Shown here one piece after another: positions 1 to 12,337 of a stretch of DNA of 64,000 nucleotides. Numbering within the stretch: position 1 is the first letter of the stretch; every line of letters starts with the position of its first letter. Where the stretch lies: contig JAEMBT020000001.1 in assembly GCA_018873245.2 (NCBI GenBank), positions 4,496,001 to 4,560,000 on the forward strand, given 5' to 3'. The DNA comes from Archegozetes longisetosus (lineage: Eukaryota; Arthropoda; Arachnida; Sarcoptiformes; Trhypochthoniidae). The notes below the pieces were generated by a model that saw only the letters and a list, made by a program, of their open reading frames with translations, did not search any database and was not told the origin of the DNA. The translations under genes and the position numbers were made by a program.

Positions 1-451
1 GAAGTTAATTTATTAAAAAATTATCAAAATTCTATTTTTCATTTACGCAATTCTATGTCTTACAGCTCGGCCCAGACTTTTCACGTGGGATTGAGATTAT
101 TAGTTTCCACTCACCAGGTGACAGGCTTTATATCGATATGTGTCACCTGATTTGATAGGGGTAACGACTTCTTACGAACACTTTTGGTTGAAAAGATTCA
201 AATTTTAGTCCTTTTCAATTCCTGTTAGAATTCACTTCAAAGTAAAATTGAAATTAGGCTAAAGTTTGCATTCGAATAGTTAGCTTTCATGTTTAATCTA
301 ACTTTGATCGAAGTTTATACGAAATTTTTTCAAATTCAATTAAAATTTTCTCAATCTTTGTTTTATATAATCAAATATTAATTAGAAATACAATAGAAAT
401 CTATCAAATTTACCAAAATTATCAGGAAATTTTAATTTTGCTTTTGATTGT
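1..451. other. Left edge, no gene seen
   Basis: This AT-rich stretch has no open frame of note and no recognisable RNA gene. A short imperfect palindrome built on CACCAGGTGACA and TGTCACCTG lies near 110-150, but it is too short to classify. Confidence 0.5.
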
Positions 452-526
452 GTCGGTCTTTTGATCGTCGGTCATTTGATAGTCGGTCTTTTGATTTTCG
501 GTCTTATGTTTTTCAGTCTTTTGACC
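452..526. repeat. Five-copy 15-bp tandem repeat
   Basis: Five consecutive 15-base units start at 452, 467, 482, 497 and 512. The consensus is close to GTCGGTCTTTTGATN. The first three are nearly identical and the last two diverge. A period divisible by three keeps one frame open, but no start or flanking coding sequence supports a gene. It is most likely a minisatellite. Confidence 0.8.
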
Positions 527-960
527 CAAATCCCTGTTGGATATGCTGGAGTTATGGGACCATTCAAGTTGCCTAGAATATAGCTATATATATGTAGTTT
601 AATGCTTGAAATTTTCTCTTAGAAATCTCTTTTCGTTTTCATTCTATAAATAAAATAAAAAGTTGTTTTACTTTTTGAACGCCCCTTAGTTATTATATAA
701 ATAGTCTCACATTTTAATTGTTTCTTAATTATAAAATTATAATAATTACGAGTAATAAAATAATAACTAATTACATATTCTTAAATCCAATATATTAATA
801 CTCCCATTTAAATTAACAAATGTTTATATTTAAAAAGTTATTTATAAATATAAAACCCTTCTATAAATAGAATTTAATAATATTCCGATTTTAATAATAA
901 ATTTTAAGAATTTAACTAATAGTATATATATTTTTAAAAATTAAATATATAGATAATAAT
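527..960. other. AT-rich 3' flank of the RCC1-kinase gene
   Basis: Very AT-rich sequence just downstream of the minus-strand kinase gene. No open frame, RNA gene or clear repeat is visible. It probably holds the 3' untranslated region. Confidence 0.45.
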
Positions 961-3900
961 TTAAAAGTTTAAATTTAAATAATTAAATTTAAGGCAAAAA
1001 TAAGTATAGAAAAACTCCCAGAAATCGTCCAAAATATTGTCAATAGTTAGCAAAATATGACACATATTTTCAGTGATCATTCTCTCAAACGTGTTGACTC
1101 TTATATATGTTTCCCGCGATTTGATTGCAATCAGTCTATCATTCAATCCATCAGTCATTTGTGTCACAACTTGTCCATCAATTGCCCACTCAGTCATTGT
1201 GTCCAACAATTGCCGACAATCAGGTCTCCGTCGGGGAACAGTAGCTATCATTGATTCAATTAAATCATATAGTTTTGTATAATTATTATCTAGATGACTG
1301 TTTGAATAATGTTGTATTGATTCTGATCTGTAAATTGAAATTAAATAATAAAATAATAAATATATTTTAACTTTATTAAAAATCAATATTACCTTAGTAA
1401 ATTAATATCGGTATCAAATATTTCATAGGCTATCACTCCCAGTGAAAAAACATCTACTTTTGTCGTATAGCTAGTCGTAGTCCTGACTTCAGGTGCCATA
1501 TATTTGAGAGTTCCCACACCTGTTGTGTGACAATATTCTGGTGTCTTATTGATTGCAAAATGAATTTTACTTTTGTTGTTTTCATCAATTTTAGTGACTC
1601 TCTCGTGAAATGTATATAAACCCAAATCAGCAATTTTAATGAACCGATTGTTGTTAACATTTTGTGCGATCAATATATTGTCGGGTTTGAGGTCCCGATG
1701 AATGACCGGTGGTTTCAAGTCATGTAAATATTGGACGCATTCTAACAGCTCTTTGAATATCTCACACGTAATGTAATACTCCATACAATCCATGGGTTGA
1801 CCCACTTGTCGGCCGAATATCTGTGCCTTCATTTTGATGACATCTTTAAGACTCAGTGGACAATACTCCATATCAATGAATAGTCTATTTTTATATCCCC
1901 ACCAGTTGTATATATCGACCGTATAATCAATTTCCAATTTAAATAGAATTTCCACCTCTTTTGTCACATTTAAATCTTTAATATCTCTATCTATATATTA
2001 TAATAATATTATTTACTAAATATTTTTCAGAAAATATCAGATATGTCATTTACCTAAACAGATGAGTTTGACAGCCACTACATCATTATCCCATATATTC
2101 CGACACTTGTATACCGATCCAAATGCTCCCGAACCCAATCGATACAACACATCGTAATGAAATATATTTTGCGGTCCAAATGCATCTATGAAATTTGATA
2201 TAAATAGAGTTTTTAAGGAATATGAATATACAGAATATAGAATATATAGAATATATAGAATATATAGAATATATAGAATGTTCTGATATAATACTAACTA
2301 GCAATGGGTTGATCTAACGGTGAATAATTTCTTATTTTATTCAGAGTATTGTCAATGAATTTAATCATATTATCGGTCGATTCTGTGATCAAATCACATG
2401 TTTTGAGTGTTATTTCAAATTCATTCATACAATAATAAAATAAATCGCTATATTCTGTGTCTTCAATCTTATCTCTTAATAATTTATACACTTTATTACT
2501 ATTGATGCGACAAATAGCCAGAACAGGCTCCTTATTCTTGTTTTTATGATTATTGCAATGAATTACATTAAGTTCAATAGTAAACAGCTTTAAAGTATCG
2601 ATTGTTGCCAATAATGAAATCTTGCTTTCAGTAATATATTTATTACAAAAATATATGTGATTATCATTGGATAAAAAATAAGTATTTGCTGTATCACTGC
2701 ACACACTTGTGATACCTAATAAATTGCATAGCAATTTTGGTCGACATATGTTTTCTTCATCACTTTGATGTCCCAAATGCTTGTTTCCATTAAAACCCCA
2801 ACTGAATACTTGTCCATCGGATGTCACGGCAAACGACGCATCACCAAAACAATAGACATTTTTAATATCATAATCGCCGCCGAAGTTAACCCTCTCAGCT
2901 GTAGTAATGGCCTGACAGGTGGTGCCTCGGCTACCAACCTGTCCGTATTTATTACTGCCCCAACCATAGACTTGATTATTACGGGTCAACACAAGTGTGT
3001 GCCAATAGCCACAACTCACAGCAGATATTAAATCGTTATTTTCGTTAACTTTTATATTCAAAGGTTTGTTAAATAAGTAATCAACACTTCCAATACCTAA
3101 CTGACCGCAATCATTGAGACCCCAACTGTATATCATGTGATCACCACTTTGACAAACAATAAATTCAGATCCATTCACAAAATTACAAATCTTTTTGTCT
3201 CTCAATTCTGGTATCTCTTGTGGTTCACGCATCGGTATATCATGTCCCAAACCAAGTGATCCAAAATAATTAATTCCGCATCCATAGACACGGTTTTCAT
3301 GTGTCACAAACAATATATTATCACCTTTTGTGTCGTCCATTACATGAAAGTATTTAATACTTTTTATCCAATCACTTGTTGGCAACTTTTGGTCACTTAT
3401 TGCTAACTGCGGATCAATCACTGGTTTTGTCATATCTTTAATATTATTCATAGTATTGACGATGAACTCAATCATATTATCAGTCGATTCACTGAGAAAG
3501 TCATGAGTTTTGTATGATATATGAAATTCATTAAAAATAAAATCATTTAGTGTTTTATATATTGTGCCAAATATTTGGCTTTCATTTAAAACATATAATT
3601 GGTTGTCCATCGGAAGCATAACAGTGTGTCTATTCACCACTTTACGTGAATTCGAGACAATTCCTATTAAATCACAATTTTGCACATTTAATGACATAAC
3701 TATTGGCTTTACATCAGCACTGGGAGTCCTGTCATCTTCACGTTTACCACAATAATACAAATTATTATCAACTGATAAGAAGTAACTCAGTTGTTGACAG
3801 CAACAAACACTTGTGATACCAAACAAATTGCAAATCAATTGTGGTCGACAAACACTCTCATCATCACAATTATCCTGTGTTTTAGAAGATAAACCGCGGT

Positions 3901-5085
3901 TAATACAAGGAAAAAAGTATTTTTAAAATAATTAAGAGTGCGGTTTATACATGAGGTGCGGTTTATCTAAAAAAATTTACACAAAATAATCAAAAATTTA
4001 ATTACAACTAATAATCACAAATCTGCTTTCTGAAACTATTTTTGGTGCACTCTTCAGATATGTCATTCCAACTTTCTTTAACCCATTTGCAAACCTCATT
4101 ATAGGAGGCGGGCCTCACAGCACCATCTTTAGTGAATGTATGGTACCCATCAATCGTACACTTGTCCTACTTTTTTCGTAATTTAGATTTAAGCCATTTA
4201 TTCACACTTAAAACTAATAGTTGTAATTTCTATTAAATCTTTTTTGTATTTTGATATAACAGCTATTTTTTCTGCAGTTCAGCACCTCCTGCAACCATTT
4301 GGTAAACTCCTTATATCATGCATTTTGGTCTGCCTTAACAATTACCCCTTACCCCTCGCGGTTTATACATGAGTGCGATCAATCTATTAGTGCAATCAAT
4401 CTATTAGTGCAATCAATCTATTAAAACTTACTGTATGTCCCAAAATTTTGCCATCAATGTCGCCCCAACTGAATACCTGTCCATCACTGGTCAGTGCAAA
4501 CGATGAAACTTCAAAACAATAGACACTTTTAATAACATAATCACCGCCGAAGTCAACTCTCTCGGGTGTATTAACAGCGCAACAGGTGGTGTCTCGGCTA
4601 CCGACTTGTCCGGTCCTATTGAGACCCCAACCGTACACTTCATTATTACGGGTCAACACAAGTGTGTGATAATTACCACAACTCATAGATTCTATAAAAT
4701 CATTGTTTGAATTGATCTCAATCTTCATTGATTTAACATATATTTCGTTAACATCTCCGACACCCAACTGTCCATATCTATTAAAACCACAACTGTATAT
4801 CATATGATCACTACTTTGACAAACAATAAACTCTTCTCCATTAATAAAATTACAAATCTTTTTGTGTCTCAACTCTAGTATCTCTTGTGGTTCACTCACA
4901 TACCGGTTGTGTCCCAAACCCAGTGAACCCCAACTATTATTTCCCATTCCATATACCCGGTCTTCATGTGTCACAAACAACATATTAACACCGTTTTCAT
5001 CGTCAAACACATAAAAATATTTAATTAATTTTATACAATCATTTATAGAAAGTTTGTTTGTAATTAGTGTATTAGTTTGATCCAT
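961..5085 (-). CDS. Tandem RCC1 modules fused to a protein kinase
   Basis: Five exons join in frame: 5085-4432, 3874-2299, 2185-2054, 1990-1393 and 1327-961. They give about 1,108 aa. Residues ~30-230 and ~385-575 are two RCC1-type beta-propeller modules, recognised by repeated (Q)xxxWGxNxxGQLG-like blades. Each is followed by a similar linker ending ESTDNMI-FI-NT. A protein kinase domain fills ~757-1108. It has a glycine loop LGSGAFGSVYK, Lys783 in AVKL, Glu799, HRDLKPDN with Asp887, DLG at ~909 and an APE motif, so the catalytic set looks complete. DLG replaces DFG. The layout resembles eIF2-alpha-kinase/NEK-type kinases, but no substrate can be named. All donors are GT and all acceptors AG, including GTAAGT for intron 1. 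The start is the first ATG of the RCC1 frame. The second module plus linker looks like an internal duplication of the first. Two genes mis-joined is possible, though the frame is continuous. Confidence 0.85.
2233..2279. repeat. Intronic 9-bp microsatellite
   Basis: Four perfect AATATATAG units (2241-2276) with partial copies either side lie in the intron between the RCC1 exon and the first kinase exon. The minus-strand SIYSIY-like open frame across it is an artefact of the repeat. Confidence 0.9.
3885..4372 (-). mobile_element. pogo-like DNA transposon remnant filling an intron
   Basis: Most of intron 1 of the RCC1-kinase gene is transposon-derived. Both ends carry copies of a GCGGTTTATACATGAG-type motif or its complement (about 3887, 3950-3968 and 4357-4373). 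A transposase C-terminus sits inside on the gene's own strand. The exact ends are not resolved and most of the element is missing. It appears long dead. Confidence 0.65.
4008..4166 (-). pseudogene. C-terminal fragment of a pogo/CENP-B-type transposase
   Basis: About 52 codons end at a natural stop and read KCTIDGYHTF...RPASYNEVCKWV...SWNDIS. That tail pattern (RPxSYxxVCxWVxxxWxxIS) is typical of DDE_1/pogo-like transposases. No N-terminus, DNA-binding domain or DDE residues are present. It lies wholly within the first intron of the RCC1-kinase gene. Confidence 0.6.
4373..4423. repeat. Three-copy 17-bp tandem repeat
   Basis: Three contiguous 17-base units of GTGCRATCAATCTATTA start at 4373, 4390 and 4407. 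They sit between the transposon remnant and the GTAAGT splice donor of the host intron. Confidence 0.9.
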
Positions 5086-5527
5086 AATTTTGGGGAAAAC
5101 TGTTTTAAAATTATATAATCTAATAGAAAATCACTTGTTTTCACAGCAATTATGAAATTTTGGTTCATACCATTGAAGATGGTTAAACACTGTTTTATCA
5201 ATGTAATTTTAATAATTTAAAATGACCACTAATTTAAATATAAATTAACTAATAATGTTACTTTATATGACATTTATACTTCAATGCACATTTTGATATG
5301 ATTACTTTTGAATAAATATATTTTGCTTATTAAGCCACTTAAGTAAAAATAATTGTTATTTAAAAAAATGTCACTTATTTGTCACCTATTTAATTTCAAT
5401 TATCAACAATGTAATATATAGCATGGATACTTGATAAATTGCAGTTTTAGATAAGTTTATTAAGTTTAAAAGTTTTCATATTATGTAATAATGTGATAAT
5501 TATTTTTGTAAACAACTTTTATATTTT
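5086..5527. other. 5' flank of the RCC1-kinase gene
   Basis: AT-rich sequence between the kinase gene start and the LINE. It should hold the minus-strand promoter, but I see no definite core element and no other gene. Confidence 0.45.
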
Positions 5528-5926
5528 ACGTTTAACATATGTTTTGTCATTATGTCATTAACGTTCATTATGTCGTTAAAGTTCATTATGTCGTCATCAC
5601 AACAATCACACTTTCCTATCTCTAAATTTTATCAAAATGTCTTAACTAAGCGTGACTTATTATTTACTTCAATTGATTCAAAGAGAGGTAATACCTCGAG
5701 AAATCAAATCAAAAGTTACATTAATGAGATTGTGAATCTAGTTAATAATGAGAAAATTAAGTATGAAAAAAGTGACAACTCATTGAATGACAGTTTAACG
5801 CCTACTCAAAACACACCAAATCTGAACAGCACTCCTATTAATACTGAAGTTGAATAATCGGGTAATTCACAAAATAGTGGCGAATATTTAACTAAATTTT
5901 GTAAAGCGACTAACGATTACAGGAAT

Positions 5927-7336
5927 TTGAGTTCTGAAGAGAGAATAGATTTAATTTTTCATAAAGTCCTTGACTTAACCTCAAAAGTGGACTCAAATAC
6001 AAAAGCCTTAAATCAAATTCAAGCCATTCGTAATCCTGATCAACAAACGTGGGGTAGAAAATCTTCTAATCAACGGCCTCAACAATTAAACCGATGGAAT
6101 CATTTCATGTATTGTAAAAATATTTCGCATGATAGCAATAATTATTGTAATCGTCAGACGACTCATTCCTCTCGTAGTTTTTATCCCATTTACGAAAACT
6201 TCGATAACTATTACAGATATCTTATTAATGGTCAGCAACTGTCACAATCGATACCAAACTATAATTGTCAAAATTTTTTATATCTGAACGACAAGAAGTT
6301 TTATCCGCCAAGGCGTCAACAGTTCGAGTCGTACGGTCGCAAAAAACTCTTAAAACCTTTAGCTACAAATACAATTAAAACTAAAGGTAATTCACTTCTT
6401 AATTTAGTCTCACTTAACTTCCGTAGCCTTAATAATAACATTTTTCACTTTAAAATATATCTAATTAATGATAAAATTGACATATTTTTGGGAACAGAAA
6501 CCCATTTAGACTCAACTACTACAGATAATATGATTGACAGCTCTTATAATATCTATAGAAAAGATAGAAATAAATTTGGGATGGATTGATCATTGGAATA
6601 AAAAAATATTCTCAGATCTAAATCTATAGATAATATTATCACTGATAATTTTGAGAGTGTCTTTGCTGAACTTAACTTAAAAAACTGCAAATACATAATT
6701 GGTTCCATATATATAGCTCCCAATCCGACCTCAACTCAAATAAACGAATTTGAAAAACTTATAAACAAAATAAACAATTTTTATTCCGATCATAAAATTA
6801 TACTTTCAGGTGATTACAACATAAATATTTTAAACTCTTCTTCAACTATAAGTCTGAAGTTATTAAGTTTATTGAATACCTATAAATTGTATCAAGCAGT
6901 AACTGAACCTACCTATCCATCACATCCTAAATACAGTTCAAATCCTTCACTAATAGATCTACTGATTACTGATGACAAGAATCTATTGACACAAATACGG
7001 GTTCAGAATAGTATATCAGAAACTTGTGACCATTTGGCAATCTTTACTGTCATTAATGGTCAACCTATTGACAAATCTGCTAAAAGCAATTCAGGAAAAA
7101 TTGATTTTAATGATAAAGATATAGATATATTTGAAACAAAACTATCAACTATTAATTGGCAATCAATTGTTGATAGAAATACAGATATCGATTCTATCTA
7201 TTCCGAATTTATGCATGAAATTAGTTTTGCCTTCAATAGTTCGTTCAAATATAAAACTCTTAGAAATAATCATAGAAAAATTCCTTATGATATCAAACAT
7301 TTGATAAAAATAAAACGATTAACACAAAAAATATAA
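5927..7336 (+). pseudogene. LINE ORF with endonuclease domain, broken
   Basis: The first frame (5927-6589) ends in an endonuclease start: LNFRSLNNN, then a GTETHLD motif. The match continues in another frame from about 6610 through GSIYIAPN, SGDYNIN and SETCDHLAIF. These are the ordered motifs of LINE AP-endonucleases (ET, GDxN, SDH-like). The usual SDH serine-aspartate pair reads CDH here. There is a frameshift near 6590 and further decay after 7336. Confidence 0.75.
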
Positions 7337-7686
7337 GCAAACATTAAATAAATATTATCTTTTTTGCAGTCAATATCTTTTCAGTGCTATCAAATAAAAA
7401 ATTATTTCTTTTCATGAGAAAGAATATCAGAAACTCATTAATAAATCAAATGATCTCTCCTCTCTCTATAGAAAAATTAAACAATCAACAAAACGATCTA
7501 ATAATCCAAAATTTTTAATTATGAAAACGAATTAATCGATTCTAAAACAGATATCTGTAAAACATTTGTGAGACACTTTTCTTCTGTCTACTGTCCAGAT
7601 ACTAATCCTCTTATACCTATTGAATCAATCGTTTTTGTGCTAACCAAAATAGTCAACCAAATATATTAAGTGAACTGATCTTTGAT

Positions 7687-8569
7687 ATGACCGATATCAC
7701 ACGTGAAATTTTAAAGTTAAACCTAAAAAAATCTGATGGGCTTTCGGTAATACCCACTGCACTAATTAAAAGATGTTGTGGCCTTTTTAGTCGAGTATTT
7801 TATGTACTATTCAAAGCAATTTTATTCTATGAAAAAATACCAAAAGATATGAAAATTAGTTGTGTGACGCCCGTTCACAAACCGAATAAACCAAAGAACA
7901 GTATAACTTCCTATCGACCGGTCTCTGTTTCCAATAATTGCATGAAAATATTTGAATCTCTACTCAATAATAATGTTAATTCATTCATAACTTGTAGTGA
8001 TATTCTACCTGACTGTCAATACTTCTTCAGAACTGGGATAAGTACCTCGCATCAATTAATATGATATACACAATTACTACAGCTTTCGATAATAAGCTTT
8101 AATGTGTGTTGACGCTATTTTTCTCGATTATTCTAATGTTTTTGATACTGTATCCCATTCTGAGCTCGTAAATGAATTGCAAACCATAGGAATTGTTGGT
8201 AAAATTCCAAATATTATTGTCAGTTTTCTATCTGAAAGAAAACAATATGTAAAGTTTGATGGCATGAAATCTGAGTTGTTTGATGTTGTTTCAGGTGTCA
8301 TACAAGGCGGCAAATTGAGTCCTGTTCTATTTAATATTTATATAAGGGAAATAGTTTCTGTTATATTGTACTCGAAACCTTTCAAACACGCTGATGATAT
8401 TGTTCTGTTGAAATTTATATATGATAAATCGGATACTTTGTTACTTCAAACTGATTTGGATGCTGTTCAGAAATGGAGTGATGAAAAACGATTGAAACTT
8501 AATGCATCTAAATCTGTACATATGAGATTTTCCTTAAAGAATTTAGTTAAACTTCCCCTATCAAATTAA
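7687..8569 (+). pseudogene. LINE reverse transcriptase, degenerate
   Basis: Two frames cover the fingers and palm. The first has SYRPVSVSN and ends at a stop (8064). The second (8102-8569) has FLDYSNVFDTVSH, GVIQGGKLSPVLF and HADDIVL. In active LINEs these are usually D-F-KAFD, GVPQGS and Y/FADD, so the catalytic box is altered but the ADD aspartates remain. The stop between the halves and the loss of frame after 8569 make it inactive. Confidence 0.8.
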
Positions 8570-9305
8570 AGTTCAATCTATACCTTTACAACAAAATCAT
8601 AAACATCTCGGAGTTTTTATTGATAATAGTCTAATTTTTAATGATCATATCGATTATGTCTACAGCTCCTGCATGAGAAAGTGGACAACACTCAGAAGAT
8701 TATGCGTTTTGCGAGTCCTGATATTTTGATTCAATTATATAAAGTATATATTCTTCTAAGTTGAATATTGCTATATAACTTGGGTTCCTAATGAACAACA
8801 AAGCAAAAGAATCGAATGCATATAAAAACAAATCACTAAATTTATTTGCAATCAAGCTAGTTTATGTCATTTTTCTTACTCTCAAAGATTATTAGAGCTC
8901 GATCTTGAATCTCTTAAAATTACAAGAGATCTCAAAATATTAAAATATGTGTTCAAATCGATATACAATTTTAGTGATATCCCACTTTCTTGGAAAAATA
9001 AATTTGTAATAAAGGATTCGCGAAACGGCATTCTTTTAGAACCAATTCATACTCGAGTAAGACTGTGTGATCAAAACTTTTATATTTATGTTATTAATCT
9101 GTTTAATTCTTTGCCAATTTTAATAAGAAATGAAAAATATTTTGTGAATTTTATGTCGTTTTGTCAAAATTTTTATTGGATGATAATGCGTAAACATTGT
9201 TTCGACATGTTACGAATGAATAAAGATTGTATTAATAATATTGTTATTATTATTATTAATGAATTCTTGATAAAACTATTAACAAGATTTGCTTTTATCA
9301 GTTAA
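8570..9305 (+). pseudogene. LINE C-terminal region
   Basis: Out-of-frame blocks (KHLGVFIDNSL, then LRRL) continue from the reverse transcriptase. An open block at 8949-9305 includes INLFNSLPILIRN, which matches the weakly conserved LINE tail (R.....WN.LP..I). Stops at about 8728 and 8850 break the reading. Confidence 0.65.
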
Positions 9306-9310
9306 ATAAA

Positions 9311-10505
9311 CATGTAAATTGAAAAAATTGCTGAACTGAATATCAAATGCATTGTTATTATATGAAACCGATAATCTATTTAAAGATAAAATCTTTTCAA
9401 ACTTGTTTTTAAGAAATTCTGAAAAACCTCTCTAGCTTTATATTGTAAATAGCAAATTTTAATATGATTTTGTTTATAAAAAAAATCTAATTAATTAGTT
9501 TGTGTAAAATAAATTTAATCTTGGCTTAAAATGCAATGATGATAACGATTGATATTTTTTCAGCTTTTATAAACAAAGTTGATTTGTTTAGTATTCAGTC
9601 CATTTTCATTTCGATCTATATTTCACATAAATGACTGTACTAAAAAAGAATTATCATCAACTTAATGTATGCCGTTCTACCTCGAACTCCTTAACTAAAA
9701 CGCATAGCTAGGGGCTAAAACTAGTATTCATCTTAAGTTCCGAAATCAATTTTTATTATATTCTCAATAATATTAGCCTTTATCTGATTGCAATCTTTCA
9801 TCTTATAAAAAATAAGAAAGAACTGAAATAACACGAATGAAAAGTACAATAATTAATTAGTTTATGGTATGAATGATAGGATTACAATTACATGTAAGAG
9901 ATATTTTAACACGAACTTAACTATCTTCACAATATTGAGCGCATACTCTATCGTCGGGTAAACAAAAATTCATTTAATAAAACCTTCAATCAAAATAAAC
10001 ATTAAATGAATAACGTTTTATATGTTTAACGAAGAATAACTTTTATTTTGATCGAATTAATTCAATATTAAGTCATCGAAAAATTTAAACGCTTGTATAT
10101 CATAAATAACTATTGATGCAAATCTAATAGTAGTCTTAAAAATTGCTTTTTATTATAATAATGTTTGAAAATTTATTATCAATTTTGTAATGCGCTCAAA
10201 TTTATTTAATCAAAATAAGATTCCCTTGTTAATAAAAATTTTAATAATTGGTCTAAAACTAATTATAAATAAAAAATATGATAATCTATTTTATTTGAGA
10301 AGTTATATTGAGACTTTTTTGCTTGTCTGATCCTCAATAGCAGATACACAGTCTCAACTGATTTAAGTTACTCAAACTTGCGCTTTCTTGATGTAAATTT
10401 AAAAATTATTCAAACAGCTTATTTACTGTAGTGTGCTTTGGAAACTGTTCGATAAAAGATTTGTAGTGAGTTTCTGAAAGGACACGCTTTACCGAATATG
10501 CGAAG
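9311..10505. other. No gene seen
   Basis: AT-rich sequence with scattered stops in all frames. I see no gene, RNA or clear repeat. Confidence 0.5.
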
Positions 10506-10747
10506 TAGAGCTCGAACATGTAAACCCTAAACCCGTTGAAGACCCGTAAAAGCCCAAATCCGTACAGTTGGATTTTAAAAATCTTCCTCCCAAAACCCTA
10601 ACATTAGGAAATTGTAGATTTCTCTTAGAAATTAAAACGTTCAATTCATGCAGGGATTTTTGAAGGAAAATTTTTAAAATGCAACTGTACGGATTTGGGT
10701 TTTTTACGAATCTACAACGGGTTTAGGGTTTATATGTTTGAGCTCTA
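10506..10747. mobile_element. Palindromic MITE, about 242 bp
   Basis: Two arms of roughly 75-100 bases are inverted copies. The left begins TAGAGCTCGAACATGTAAAC and the right ends GTTTATATGTTTGAGCTCTA. The arms share the core ACCCTAAACCCGTTG...CCCAAATCCGTACAGTTG. A short loop separates them and there is no coding capacity. TA at both ends is compatible with a Tc1/mariner-type target. Confidence 0.85.
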
Positions 10748-10777
10748 ATGCTAAGTACAGATAAAAGCGTTTCAGGT

Positions 10778-11033
10778 AGCGTTTCCAACTGTCAGCTATT
10801 TCGCTGACGGTCCGCGTTTTGTACTTTCGATTTTGATTGTCAGTGGACGGGTCTTCGCTGACATTACTATGTCAGTGGAAATGATTTTAAACTAAAATAC
10901 TAAATGCAGTATAATATACATAAATAATGTCTAAACCGAAAATTAATAAAAAATTTTGTCAGCGATTTCAACGACTTTTCTTTTTGTTTTTCCCTTTTGT
11001 CAGCGAATGATCCTGACTAAAGTTCGTAACGCT
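10778..11033. mobile_element. Probable second degenerate MITE
   Basis: The left end AGCGTTTCCAACTGTCAGC..TTCGCTGAC resembles the complement of the right end GTCAGCGAATGATCCTGACT..GTAACGCT. The GTCAGYGR motif also recurs inside. No coding capacity or clear target duplication is seen. Confidence 0.5.
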
Positions 11034-12337
11034 AATGAGTAAAATGTAATAAAACATATGCTTTCTAACTGAAATACCTTAACATAAATCATATCTTCTA
11101 ATCTCGAGGTAAAGTACTAGTAGTTTTGAGATTAAGGTAAAAGTTCCCACGAGAAAGGTATGAAATACAAAATCTTGAAAAATACAAGACTAGACGGAAT
11201 TGGGCTGAACCAAACGAGGCTGAGACAAGATCAAGATTAATAAAGATCAAAAACTTTAATGACAATTAGAACGTAATCAAATCTAGAGCAAAGGGAGAAC
11301 TTCTGCAATTTTTAAAGTCGACCTCTTTGGTAGATTTAAAGTGGCAACACTAATTGAATCCCTAAAAATTGAACTTTTTTTCATTACTTCGCTTTTGTTT
11401 TACGCGATTGTACGATACTTGTATTCAAAATCATAAAAAACAAAGTCAAAGTTCTGAACAATCAAATGCGATACTAAATGATTAACTAATTACAAAGTCC
11501 TATCAGAACAGATTATTGAGTGCACTCTCTTTTGGAAAGTTCTTTACATTCGATTAATATATCTAATGTTGAAAAATATGTTGAGTTTTAATTGAGTCAT
11601 TGAACATTTTAAAGTCGAATCTCATAATAAAAGTCTGTAATATTATAGAACTCGAATAGAATTAAAAATTTAATAAAAATACCCAAAGAACAAAATGTGA
11701 TCACTATTGAGTTGGAATTATGTGAGCGTCAACTATATAGTCCTTTGCTAATAAAACTTACCTCGTTTATTACCTTATTCTTAAAATGTTGTGAATTTTT
11801 CATCTTTAATGGATAAAACAGGATATTTCGTTAGATAAATAAAATGATAAATTTCAGTAAATTATAAAGTAGTCATTTGCAAACATTCTCACATTTATCA
11901 TCGATTATTGGTATTGTTTTTAAGTTTTACTTTTTGTAGTTGATTTTTTTCTTCAAAGATAACCTTTATTTTGCGTCTATCCTATCTATTATTTTTGTTC
12001 TATCCTGTATTTCTAGTCCTATCCAAAAGAATTTGTTCTATATCTGTTATACATGAAAAATATCAAAATCAAGTGAACAGCTTGTTAACGGAGTGTTATC
12101 TCTTATAAATGTTTTATGTTGTTCAATTATTTTTTTCGATTGCCTTTGTGTTAACTGATGTTAAAATAGTTTTGTTTATATGTACATTATTTAAATGAGT
12201 GTGAAATTAATAGAACGTGTTTTCTTCTAGTTTCGTAATTGTGCTGTTGCTTCAATTGAGAATCACGAAATTTTTTCTTTTTGGATAGTTATATTGTTGT
12301 TTTGCAATTCAAATATTTGTTTTTTGTCATTATTAAG
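11034..12337. other. No gene seen
   Basis: AT-rich sequence without convincing coding potential or recognisable repeats. Confidence 0.5.

Larger units (their letters stand above)
5528..9310 (+). mobile_element. Decayed non-LTR retrotransposon (LINE)
   Basis: A plus-strand series of broken frames keeps LINE order: an N-terminal low-complexity frame (5552-5857), an AP-type endonuclease, a reverse transcriptase and a C-terminal tail. Every part is interrupted by stops or frameshifts. The layout suggests the jockey/CR1/L2 side of the non-LTR elements, but the clade is not certain. Both ends are approximate. No clear target duplication or poly-A tail was found, and the element is certainly inactive. 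Confidence 0.85.

Noticed and set aside
2086-2304. Ser-Ile-Tyr repeat peptide on the minus strand
   Set aside because: It comes from the AATATATAG microsatellite in an intron and an out-of-frame kinase exon.
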